A DNA stretch of 64,000 bases from Butyriboletus loyo (Eukaryota; Basidiomycota; Agaricomycetes; Boletales; Boletaceae). Below the pieces are notes generated by a model. That model did no database searches. It was not told where the DNA came from and saw only the letters and a program-made list of their open reading frames with translations. Position 1 is the first letter of the stretch; every line of letters starts with the position of its first letter. Below are positions 33,699 through 42,121 of the stretch, piece by piece. Location: contig JBBPSI010000003.1 of the NCBI GenBank assembly GCA_038093515.1, positions 583,219 to 647,218 on the forward strand, written 5' to 3'. Made by a program: the position numbers and the translations under genes.

Positions 33699-34196
33699 TG
33701 TTACGAGACAACAGAGTTATCAAGTGGCACACGGGGTTCCGCAACTGTTGCAGTACTACACAAGTACTGGCGATGGTAATGAGGATAGCTCAGACCTTAA
33801 TCTTCTCAACTGTTGCCAGCGAATAAGACAAGTGGTTAAAGCTAGGGAATCCTAGCCGCAACCACAAGCCCTTTTATATTACAAGGGAATGCGCACAGAC
33901 CATGCAGTGCGTGAGACTAGTTACTATACATGTACATATGAAGAAGTCACGAGTCGACGATGATGGGAAATAGAAGTCGACGGCGATCAAAAAGAAGAGA
34001 AGCAAACGGAGATTAAATACATGAGGCATGACGTCATAGAGTCTGGGCCAGTCTGGACCATGACATCATATGCTTAGTCAGCCTGTGGTCACATGTATAA
34101 TCCCACGATCACGTGTGCTAGGTCACGTGACCTTTGAAAGAGAAATATGACGAAGTCCGAATGCAAAAGATAGTTATAAGAGATACAATTATAACA
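33699..34196 (-). repeat. LTR-C2 (3' LTR of Gypsy-C)
   Basis: 498 bp, TGTTACGAGAC to ATTATAACA on the plus strand. It holds TGACGTCA at 34029-34036 and CACGTG at 34110 and 34124, the same arrangement as LTR-C1. Confidence 0.85.
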
Positions 34197-34207
34197 CCTC
34201 CCCCCCC

Positions 34208-35173
34208 CTAGGACTCGTATTCCAAGCGAGTTCCTTGATAGGGAGTTCCGTGCTCAGGACCGTACTCTTTAAACAGAGAAGAAAATTCAAAAAGTGATAG
34301 GCCACGAAGGGGGCGAGGGGCGGAAGGGTGGGCATGGTGATAATCCGCGATTACGTCCTGCGAATTTCCCAGATTGGATACTGGTTCCCACGTGCGATCC
34401 GTTTCGTCATAGCCCCTCCAGTGCACCAAATACTCCAACTTCTTGCGCTTCATCCGTGATGCGACTATGTAATCAACCTCGAATTCCGAGTATCCTTCGT
34501 CCGTGACATTGACTGGGTCTGGACGCAGAACAGGCTGTCCTGGAAGGGTTTCTCGGTAGGGTTTAACCCGAGAAATGTTGACTACGGGATGAATCCGCAT
34601 GCTGCTTGGCAGCTGAAGTTCGACAGCGTTTGGCTTGAGTGCCTTGATCCGATAAGGACCAATCCAACGCTGTGTGAGTTTTCGTGCAGTGTACGGCAGT
34701 TTGAGGTTCTCCATACTGAGCCACACACTATCTCCCACTTTGTAATCGGGCGCATCTGATCGTCTATTATCGGCCTGCGATACCATGCGCTTGCGAGCTT
34801 CCTCCAATGCTTCTTTAACCTCGGCATGTGCTTTCCCAGCACTGCGTGCGAAATCTCTGGCTAGCGTGTTGGAAGACTTTTCAAACCCGACTCTAGGATA
34901 ATAATTACGTGTGATAGAGAATGGAATTGTACCCGTGGCGGTGGTGAGGGAATTATTATGGTTGAACTGGGCGATCTTGATCCAATCGGCCCACGTTTCT
35001 TGTTTTTTAGCCACGTAGGTACGTAAATATTGTTCCATCTCCCTATTTATCTGTTCGGTTTGACCATCAGATTGCGGATGGTACGCCGTAGAGATCTTCT
35101 GGGAAATGCCAAGAAGCTTGCAAAGCTCTATGGTAAAGTCCGATACAAACTGGGGTCCACGATCTGAAACTAT
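34208..35173 (-). pseudogene. Gypsy-C pol, integrase core end and chromodomain
   Basis: About 320 codons open. It starts inside the integrase core at IVSDRGPQFVSDF (second Asp), continues with HPQSDGQTEQINREMEQYL (Glu), the GPYRIKALKPNAVELQLP GPY/F module, and a chromodomain FEVDYIVASRMKRKKLEYLV with WRGYDETDRTWEP. Protease, RT, RNase H and the first part of integrase are missing beyond LTR-B3. Sequence differs clearly from Gypsy-A pol. Confidence 0.92.
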
Positions 35174-35979
35174 TGTTACGCTGATAGCGCACAATAACTA
35201 GCAGCGAGCACTTGACTAGGGGCTCGAGCCTAATAAGGAAATGGCCGACTCGCGTGAACGACGCTATCGGGTGTCTTGCAAAGCAAGTGTCGGCGAGATC
35301 TTGTGTGGTGGCGACCAGACGAGATCGAGCAGGCTCTTATCGGCTTTATCGGCAAGAGATGGGTATATTGCTAGATTACTATGCACTTGGTAGATGCGTA
35401 GAATTAGCTAGAGAACTCGTACTACTCTAAGTGCGAGTATATATACTAATGTCTATGGTGCACAGACCGAGCTGTGCGTGGCAGCGAAGGGCTAAGGGCT
35501 ATGAGTCTGTCCGAGTCATAGCGGCGAAAGGAGAAGCGGCAAAGTGCCGGTAACGAGGGAGCTAAGCTCCGGGTAAGATGGCGACATCGTCAGCGAATGA
35601 GAAGTGCTGAACGAGAAGTGACGATGTCCATGAGGCCGGCCCCACAGGGCGAAGGGTGCGCGAACGGCGGAGCCCTTGGATACGGGTCTCGACGCGAAGG
35701 TACTGACGCGTCGTAATCTAGTCACGTGCTAGTCACGTGATGTAAGAAATGTCATTGGTCAAATATGAAGGGACGCGACAGCTCAGCTGAAGGTCCGGCC
35801 CGACGGGGCGAGAAGACAGGGGCTATCTCGGTGCAACGGCACTGAGACTCGCAGGAGCGACCGGGGAAGTGGATAACGTCCACTAGGCGACTAAGGAGCG
35901 GGCGATGGGCGGCATCGCAGGACGGCGGGGGCGGCGGGGACGCGTGAGCGTGGGAAAACGAGTGGCGGGGTACGCTTAG
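35174..35979 (-). repeat. LTR-B3, one end missing
   Basis: About 806 bp of LTR-B. The CA end (TGTTACGCTG on the plus strand) is intact against Gypsy-C pol. The other end stops at TACGCTTAGG and lacks the last 15 bases. It is joined there to the middle of the third ORF of Gypsy-A copy 3, so this was a recombination or deletion junction. Confidence 0.88.
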
Positions 35980-36741
35980 GACGGACCTGGGAATAGCTCC
36001 TGCCTGGAGTAGCGCCTGGCGAGGTTGGCGACGCACTGTACGAGGCGGTAAGGGGGAGTGTCGATGAGCGACCTGGGGCTCGTCGACATCGGTCCGAAAG
36101 GACTCCAGGGATTCTCCTGTCGTCTCGCAAGACGAATCTGCTACCAACGTGGTTGCAGGAGAGTCTCGGATGGGTGGCGCTGGAACAGGTACAGGCGAAG
36201 GAGATCTTGCCGGGGGAGGACGAGGCACTGGATTGGGGCCACGAGCCATGGGACGGAGGTAGCCGATGCGGTCGGCGGAGTGAAGGTAAAACTGCCGCTC
36301 CCTAGGAGCAAGCGCGATGAGGATGGGACGAAGGACTGGGGCCAGAATACCTGGCAAGAGTTGATCAACCACGTAACCGAATCCTTCGGCATGGAGGATA
36401 TCGAGGGTGTAGCCCCTAGCCTCCATCAAGGAGGACTCAAGGGCGGCGGCATAGATGGGTGGCTGGTTGTCTGGGCACAGACGGGTGTGAACGGTGCGGG
36501 CGAGGGCGTAGGAACGGTAGAGGGAAGCGAGTGTGCGGAGGACGTAGTCTCCGGTAAAGTCCATACGCTGTTCCAAGGCGTAGGTGGCGACGGGATTTTC
36601 TAGAACTGCGGCGTACAGTACGCGGCGGGAGGACACTGGGAGGCGTGAAGAGCGGACGGGGGGTTGCGGCGGAAGAGGGAGGTTCTCATTGTTGTTGTTG
36701 GCAGTGGAAGAGGCGTTGTTTTCGACTGGAGAGATGGACAT
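35980..36741 (-). pseudogene. Gypsy-A copy 3 third ORF, 3'-truncated
   Basis: Begins MSISPVENNASSTANNNNEN, a slightly longer start than copy 2, and matches copy 2 to RRQPRQALLQAGAIPRS. It then runs into LTR-B3 sequence and stays open to 35752 by chance. The zinc knuckles are lost. Confidence 0.88.
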
Positions 36742-36750
36742 TTTCGAGTT

Positions 36751-39700
36751 TTACTGCGAAGATGGGGAGGGAAAGTCCTTGGGGTGGCGCAGTTTATAAG
36801 CCTTGAGCAAGGCCTGCGCATGGACCAGGTTCCCGTTCGGTTCCCAGGTGTTCTCTGCTGCGGAGTACCCTTTCCAGGACACAAGGAACTGACGGCGTCC
36901 CTTGGAGCCGCGATGGGATAAGATCCGATCGATCTCGTACTCTTCATCTCCGTCTATTTCTTCCGGCGGAGGGTTTGTGAAATTGGGGCCATGCTCCGCA
37001 GTCTCACGATAAGGGGTGAGAAGGGACGCATGGAAGACGTCATGGATCTTCCAGGTCGGTGGCAATCGGAGTCTGTACGCCACGGGGGATATTACCTGAG
37101 CGATTTCGAACGGACCTTCCCTCCTGGGCGCGAGCTTCTTAGACGGGTACCTGAGTCGAAGGTTGCGTCCTTCCAGCCATACCTTATCGCCTGTCTTCCA
37201 CGGACGGAACTTGGATGAGATCCGTTCCTTCATCAATCGCCGTGCTTTCTCATGGGCTTCTAATGCCTCCGTTCGGGCTCCCGTGAGTTCCGAGAGTCTG
37301 GACTCGAGGGCGGGGAGGAAAGTCTTTCCGATTGGAGGATAAGACCTCGGTTCGTACCCGACCATCAGGGAGAACGGGGTCACGTTTGTTGACGAGTGTG
37401 TCATCGAGTTGTGGGAGAACTCGGCCATGGGAAGTAACTCGGCCCATCGTTCGGGGTGACCATCGCAGAAGATCCGGAGGTACGTTTCCAGTTCTTGATT
37501 GACTCGTTCAGTTTCTCCATCGGTCTGTGGGTGGTACGCGGAGGAGAGGGCGAGATCGTAGTCTAGGAGCCTTGCGAGTTCCCTGGCGAAGGCGGAAGCG
37601 AACTGAGGGCCACGATCCGAGATGCAGCGAGAGTGTAGTCCAAAGCGAAGGAAAACCGTTTTGAAAAATAACTTGGCGACTCCTGCCGCATCGATGTCCT
37701 TGTTGCAAGGGGAATAAATTACCCCCTTCGTAAGCCCATGGTCTACCACGACCATGACTGAATCATAACCCAACGAGGGAGGGAGGCCGGTGATGAGGTC
37801 AACCGAGACTTGTTCGAACGGGCGAGAGGCCACGCTGGCCAGAGGGGTGAGAGGGGGCACGGTGGGGTGCGTATTAACCTTATGCGCCTGACATACGGCG
37901 CAGCCAGAAACAAAGCGGCGAACCAGATTAGCCATACCTGGCCACCAATAATCGCGTTGCACCAGGTTCTGGGTGTGGAAGATGCCACCGTGACCTCCAG
38001 CGGGGCTTTCGTGCAGGGATCGGATGAGGTCGACACGTGCGGCTTCAGGGATATACCGTTTCTTGCGGAAATATAACTCCTTTCCGTCAAAGTCCCAATC
38101 GCCAGCATTCATCTTGGGGAAGAGGGGCGAGTCTTCGTAGAGAGCCTGCATGCATCGCTTGATCATGGGATCACTGGGGGTCGAGGCAGCGATCTTTTCG
38201 GCGAGAGCGACGTCAATCTTTTGGGCGAATAGGTTTTCGGGGAGGAGGGTGACCTCTTGGTTGTCGGCAGAGGTGTCAACGTCGTCGCGTCGGGACAGGG
38301 CATCGGCGGGGCCCATCTGAGTACCCGGAATGTGGTGGAAATGCAGGTCAAAATCCTGCAGGAACATGAGCCAGCGTGCTTGCCGGCGAGACAATTTATT
38401 GGGTTGGCGGAAGTACGTGAGATTCTTGTGGTCGGTGAGAATCTCCACTTGATGACCAGTACCTCGCAGGTAGTGGCGCCATTCCTCCAATGCGTGAATG
38501 ACCGCGAGCAACTCGCGATCATAGATATCGTAATTGCGCTCCGCGGGCGAGAGCGTCTTTGACAGGTAAGCACAAGGATGTAGGTCGCCATTGACATCCT
38601 TTTGCATGAGCACTGCTCCAGTAGCAGTGAGGGAGGCGTCCGTCATGACGGCGAACGGCTTCGTAACATCGGGCATGGAGAGGACAGGCTGCCTCAAGAA
38701 CGACTGTTTTATTGCCTGGAATGCTTGTTCACAAGCCGGGGTCCAGGCCCAGGGGGAGTTCTTCTTGGTCAGGTCGTGCAGTGGCTTCGCGATATGAGAG
38801 AAGTCCTGAATAAATCTCCTGTAGAAGTTGCAGAACCCGATGAAGGACCTGACTGCCTTCACCGAGGTCGGTGGGTTCCATTCGCGAATGGCTTTCAACT
38901 TGGTGGGGTCCATCTTGACCTGTCCTTCTCGGACCATCATCCCGAGGTATTCGACTTCCTCGGCGTCGAACGAACACTTTTCGAGTTTGAGGAAGAGTTT
39001 GTGTTCTCTGAGTCTCTCCAGGACGCGGATCGTGCGGGCCTCGTGCTCCGCAGACGTGGCAGAATGGATGAGAAGGTCGTCCATGTAAATGATCAGCCAG
39101 CCTTCTGCCATGAGATCACCGAAGATGTGGTCCATCAACGCTTGGAACGTGGCGGGGGAGTTGCACAGTCCAAAGAACATCACGGTGGGTTCGAACAGCC
39201 CTTGAGGGGTGATGAAGGCCGCCTTCCAGCGGTCGTTCGGCTTGATGAGGACGTTGTTGTATCCCCAGCGGATGTCCATCTTGGTGAAGATTTTCGATCC
39301 TTTGAGACGATCGACGAGGTCGGAGATGAGGGGGAGAGGGTAGGCGTTTTTGACCGTGTGGGAGTTCAGATACCGGTAGTCCTGGCAGGGACGTAACGAA
39401 CCATCCTTCTTGGATACGAAGAAGAAAGGGGCTGCCTGAGGGGACTTGGAGGGAGTGATCTTTCCCGACTTGAGGTGTTCCTCGACGAACGCCTTACATG
39501 CCTCTGACTCTTTCGGGTTCAGAGGGTAGACCTTAGCGACTTTGGGTACAAAGTCTTTGTCGAGGTCAATGGCGTGGTCGAACGACCTGGATGGGGGTAG
39601 CTCCTCGGTGTTCTTTTTGTCAAAAACGTCCGCGAAGGACTTGAACGGGGTTGGGAGAACTGCTTTCTCCTTGACGGCTTGGGCGGCGATCTCAGTCGCG

Positions 39701-40311
39701 ATGGTTGCTTTTCTGATAGGGTAAGCTTCCCTTGCTGAAGCGTCTACTCGCTTCTTCCAGAGCTTGGCTATCTTGGAGTCTGGGTCCAAGTCAAGGTACC
39801 GTACCAGGTACCGTTGAGCGATTGCCCGAGGGGAGTCGTGTCGGGGCTTCTTGATTTGATCTGGGAGATCGATATGGCCAGTGGCCCAATCTATTACCGG
39901 GTTGGCTTCTCGTAACCACGGTAGTCCCAGGATCATGTTTTCTCTTCCTATATTGAGGACTAGGAAGCTCCGTTCCTCCTCGGTTTCTCCAACTCTGATG
40001 GAGAGGGTGACCTTGTGTCGAATGACTCCTCCTTGGTTATTTGACCCGTCCACGTTTTGGGCACTAAGTGGCTTGGGTAGCCGTTCCATCGGCAGTTTCT
40101 TTCGCTTCACTAGATCGCGATCTATGAAGCATCCGCTCGCGCCGCTGTCCACCAGGGCGAATGTGTCGACGATTTGACCCCCTTCATGCGCGAATAATGA
40201 CACTGGAACTCGAATTGATTGCGCATTGGGATTTGATAAAACTACAGGGGCGATTACATGGAGAGGTGAAGACGTCGAAACTTCCCTCTCTTCTAAAAAT
40301 CCTTTGGCCAT
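36751..40311 (-). CDS. Gypsy-A copy 3 pol (intact, 1186 aa)
   Basis: Polyprotein with aspartic protease (DSGASG, Asp near residue 55), reverse transcriptase (YMDD near 408), RNase H (TDAS near 556), integrase with HHCC zinc motif (GGHGGIF...CAVCQAHK), D,D,E core and GPF module, and a C-terminal chromodomain (YEIDRILSHRGSKGRRQFLV then SWKGYSAAENTWEP), which in chromoviruses directs integration to marked chromatin. No stop or frameshift. The start overlaps the gag stop by 19 bases. Confidence 0.96.
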   Translation of the reverse strand: MAKGFLEEREVSTSSPLHVIAPVVLSNPNAQSIRVPVSLFAHEGGQIVDTFALVDSGASGCFIDRDLVKRKKLPMERLPKPLSAQNVDGSNNQGGVIRHKVTLSIRVGETEEERSFLVLNIGRENMILGLPWLREANPVIDWATGHIDLPDQIKKPRHDSPRAIAQRYLVRYLDLDPDSKIAKLWKKRVDASAREAYPIRKATIATEIAAQAVKEKAVLPTPFKSFADVFDKKNTEELPPSRSFDHAIDLDKDFVPKVAKVYPLNPKESEACKAFVEEHLKSGKITPSKSPQAAPFFFVSKKDGSLRPCQDYRYLNSHTVKNAYPLPLISDLVDRLKGSKIFTKMDIRWGYNNVLIKPNDRWKAAFITPQGLFEPTVMFFGLCNSPATFQALMDHIFGDLMAEGWLIIYMDDLLIHSATSAEHEARTIRVLERLREHKLFLKLEKCSFDAEEVEYLGMMVREGQVKMDPTKLKAIREWNPPTSVKAVRSFIGFCNFYRRFIQDFSHIAKPLHDLTKKNSPWAWTPACEQAFQAIKQSFLRQPVLSMPDVTKPFAVMTDASLTATGAVLMQKDVNGDLHPCAYLSKTLSPAERNYDIYDRELLAVIHALEEWRHYLRGTGHQVEILTDHKNLTYFRQPNKLSRRQARWLMFLQDFDLHFHHIPGTQMGPADALSRRDDVDTSADNQEVTLLPENLFAQKIDVALAEKIAASTPSDPMIKRCMQALYEDSPLFPKMNAGDWDFDGKELYFRKKRYIPEAARVDLIRSLHESPAGGHGGIFHTQNLVQRDYWWPGMANLVRRFVSGCAVCQAHKVNTHPTVPPLTPLASVASRPFEQVSVDLITGLPPSLGYDSVMVVVDHGLTKGVIYSPCNKDIDAAGVAKLFFKTVFLRFGLHSRCISDRGPQFASAFARELARLLDYDLALSSAYHPQTDGETERVNQELETYLRIFCDGHPERWAELLPMAEFSHNSMTHSSTNVTPFSLMVGYEPRSYPPIGKTFLPALESRLSELTGARTEALEAHEKARRLMKERISSKFRPWKTGDKVWLEGRNLRLRYPSKKLAPRREGPFEIAQVISPVAYRLRLPPTWKIHDVFHASLLTPYRETAEHGPNFTNPPPEEIDGDEEYEIDRILSHRGSKGRRQFLVSWKGYSAAENTWEPNGNLVHAQALLKAYKLRHPKDFPSPSSQ
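40293..40311 (-). promoter_or_regulatory. Gag-pol overlap, candidate -1 frameshift site
   Basis: The pol ATG lies 19 bases before the end of the gag stop, in the -1 frame. The gag stop TAG is preceded by five T residues (GGATTTTTAG). A ribosome on TTT at the stop could slip back one base into pol. Reinitiation at the overlapping ATG is the alternative. The same arrangement is present in copies 1 and 4. Confidence 0.5.
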
Positions 40312-41495
40312 TCTTCGGCCACCTTGGTTGCTGCGACGGGCAGCTTTTCTTCATCTTCATTGAAGCATGCCTTGAGGACGTTCAAGACATCTTCTTGTTG
40401 GGTGCCTCGACCTTTCAACTCGGACAAGTAGTCGACGAGTGGGGAGGGCTTTGGTTCGGGGGGTGTGACGACGGCGGCGCGTGTGCGCTGAGGGTTGCGA
40501 GGGGGGCGAGAGGGCGGTCCTCGGGAGTTCTGCCCGTTGCGAGGGGGACGAGGATGGTTGGTCGAGCGACAGCCGACTTGGTGGCAAATGAAGCATTTGT
40601 TCTGCTTCATGTACTCCGCACGTTGTACTGGAGTAAGTCGGACTGCGTCAACGTCCATGGCGTTGGGGTCCCTTCGGTTGGACGAGGGCTTGGAAGAGGA
40701 GGAGAATGTGGGGATGTATCGTTTCCCGGCGCGGAGGTCGTCGATGCGCTTGTGCTGCGCATGGAAGGCGGATGTTTTCTCGGCCCATCCGGCAAGCGTG
40801 GTAGGGGGTTTCTCGCAAGAGAGGACGGATTCTGCGAGGCGGGGGTCAAGACCGCGGATGAACCATTCTATGAGGGCCTTCTCGTCGATGATTCCGGACT
40901 TGGCGGCGAGGAGTTGGAACTCGGTGACGTAGGTGTCATAGCCGTCCTTGCGGTTGGCCTTGTTCTGGGTGAGGTTCCCCAGATCAATTCGGGCACTCTC
41001 TCCTACGTCGAAGGGATGGAAGACCCTGTTGAAGTCCTCGCAGACCGTCGAGAACTCTCTTTGTCGTGCTGTGGGGTGTCCGTCTAGAAGGAGGCTCATC
41101 CATCCTTCGGAGAACGTCTTGCCTTTTCCTTCGCTCATTTTCATGAGGAGGGCATTGATTTTGGATTCGTCATCGGGGAATGCCGTCTGGTTGGCGGCGA
41201 AGTAGGTGCGCATGGCGAGGAGCCATCGCGAGGCGTCTTCGTTGAGACCGGAGAAGTCTTTGGGGACGATATTCTTTTTATCAGACATATCGTTGTCGTT
41301 GTCGTCTTCGTCGTCAGAGGGATCTGCGGGTGGATAATACGGTGGAGAGGGAGAGCGGGAAACGTGGGGAGAGACGTGGGGGGTTCTGTCGAGCCAATCA
41401 CTGTGATAACCGTCGTCGCTGGGTGCCGGTTCGTCTTCCTGCCCTAGACCCTGGTCCTCGGGTTGATAAGAGGGTTCGGGGTCCGACTGGGGCAA
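40293..41495 (-). CDS. Gypsy-A copy 3 gag (intact, 400 aa)
   Basis: Starts MPQSDPEPSYQPEDQGLGQE with an acidic disordered leader (DPSDDEDDNDNDMSDKKN). The capsid follows (LNEDASRWLLAMRTYFAAN, SEGKGKTFSEGWMSLLLDG, LIEWFIRGLDPRLAESVLS), then a zinc motif CFICHQVGCRSTNH with spacing C-x2-C-x4-C-x4-H and a basic RPPRNPQRTRAA tail. It ends EEWPKDF at the frameshift region. This is the best gag copy in the window. Confidence 0.9.
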   Translation of the reverse strand: MPQSDPEPSYQPEDQGLGQEDEPAPSDDGYHSDWLDRTPHVSPHVSRSPSPPYYPPADPSDDEDDNDNDMSDKKNIVPKDFSGLNEDASRWLLAMRTYFAANQTAFPDDESKINALLMKMSEGKGKTFSEGWMSLLLDGHPTARQREFSTVCEDFNRVFHPFDVGESARIDLGNLTQNKANRKDGYDTYVTEFQLLAAKSGIIDEKALIEWFIRGLDPRLAESVLSCEKPPTTLAGWAEKTSAFHAQHKRIDDLRAGKRYIPTFSSSSKPSSNRRDPNAMDVDAVRLTPVQRAEYMKQNKCFICHQVGCRSTNHPRPPRNGQNSRGPPSRPPRNPQRTRAAVVTPPEPKPSPLVDYLSELKGRGTQQEDVLNVLKACFNEDEEKLPVAATKVAEEWPKDF

Positions 41496-41694
41496 AGGGG
41501 AAAACTGGGGTTGAGGGTCTGGCGGGGCGGGAGAGTGTGGCGGCGATGGGTTGTCGACGACGATGGGTTCCGGTTCGGGGGAGGGAACGCGGAAAGAACG
41601 ACCGACGCGTCTTGAACGTGGGATGGAAATGGTGGGCGAGGGGAGGGCGGCTTTACTGCTGAGAAGCAGAAGCGAGAGGAAGATCTAGTTCTTT

Positions 41695-42121
41695 TGTTAC
41701 GCTGGGCGCTAACAACTAGAACAGCGAGGAGGCACTCTGGAGTGGCCTCGAGACTCGGGAGACGATTCTGGGCTGAGTCTCAGACTATGTCTTAGTGCGC
41801 ACACTAAGAGTCTGGAGTGAAACTAATTGCTAGCAGGTGACTGCGTAGAACTAGATACTGTACATGGTATAAAGGCTGGGTCTTTATACTACTGGGGTCT
41901 GCGCACAGACCATGTCCCTAATCGAGTCGCGAGAAGGGAAAGTACAAACGGGGAAGAGATACTCTAGAACATTCTGGAGTATGAAGGAAAGTGCGTCCGT
42001 GCGCGGGAAGTGATGACTAAGCTAGAACGGTTGGTACCGTTCAAAGGGAACTAGCTGTAAGCTAGGCAAATGAAGTAGTCCGAGTGGTAGTGGATGGAAA
42101 AAGTATACCACTACCGTAACA
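41695..42121 (-). repeat. LTR-A4 (5' LTR of Gypsy-A copy 3)
   Basis: 427 bp with complete ends. The start motif ATCTAGTTCT and, two bases inside the element, the matching primer site AGAACTAGAT are both present. Its outer flank is Copia sequence. Confidence 0.93.

Larger units (their letters stand above)
33699..35173 (-). mobile_element. Gypsy-C: 3' part with LTR-C2
   Basis: Minus-strand second chromodomain Gypsy family. Its 3' LTR is on the left (33699-34196) and the end of its pol on the right, truncated at 35174 by LTR-B3. A G-run of about nine bases just upstream of the LTR is the polypurine tract. Confidence 0.88.
35980..42121 (-). mobile_element. Gypsy-A copy 3: 5' LTR, intact gag and pol, broken third ORF
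   Basis: Minus-strand element: LTR-A4 (41695-42121), gag, pol, and about 250 codons of the third ORF ending at the LTR-B3 junction. There is no 3' LTR. It was inserted into a Copia element: the Copia frame continues at 42122. Confidence 0.93.
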
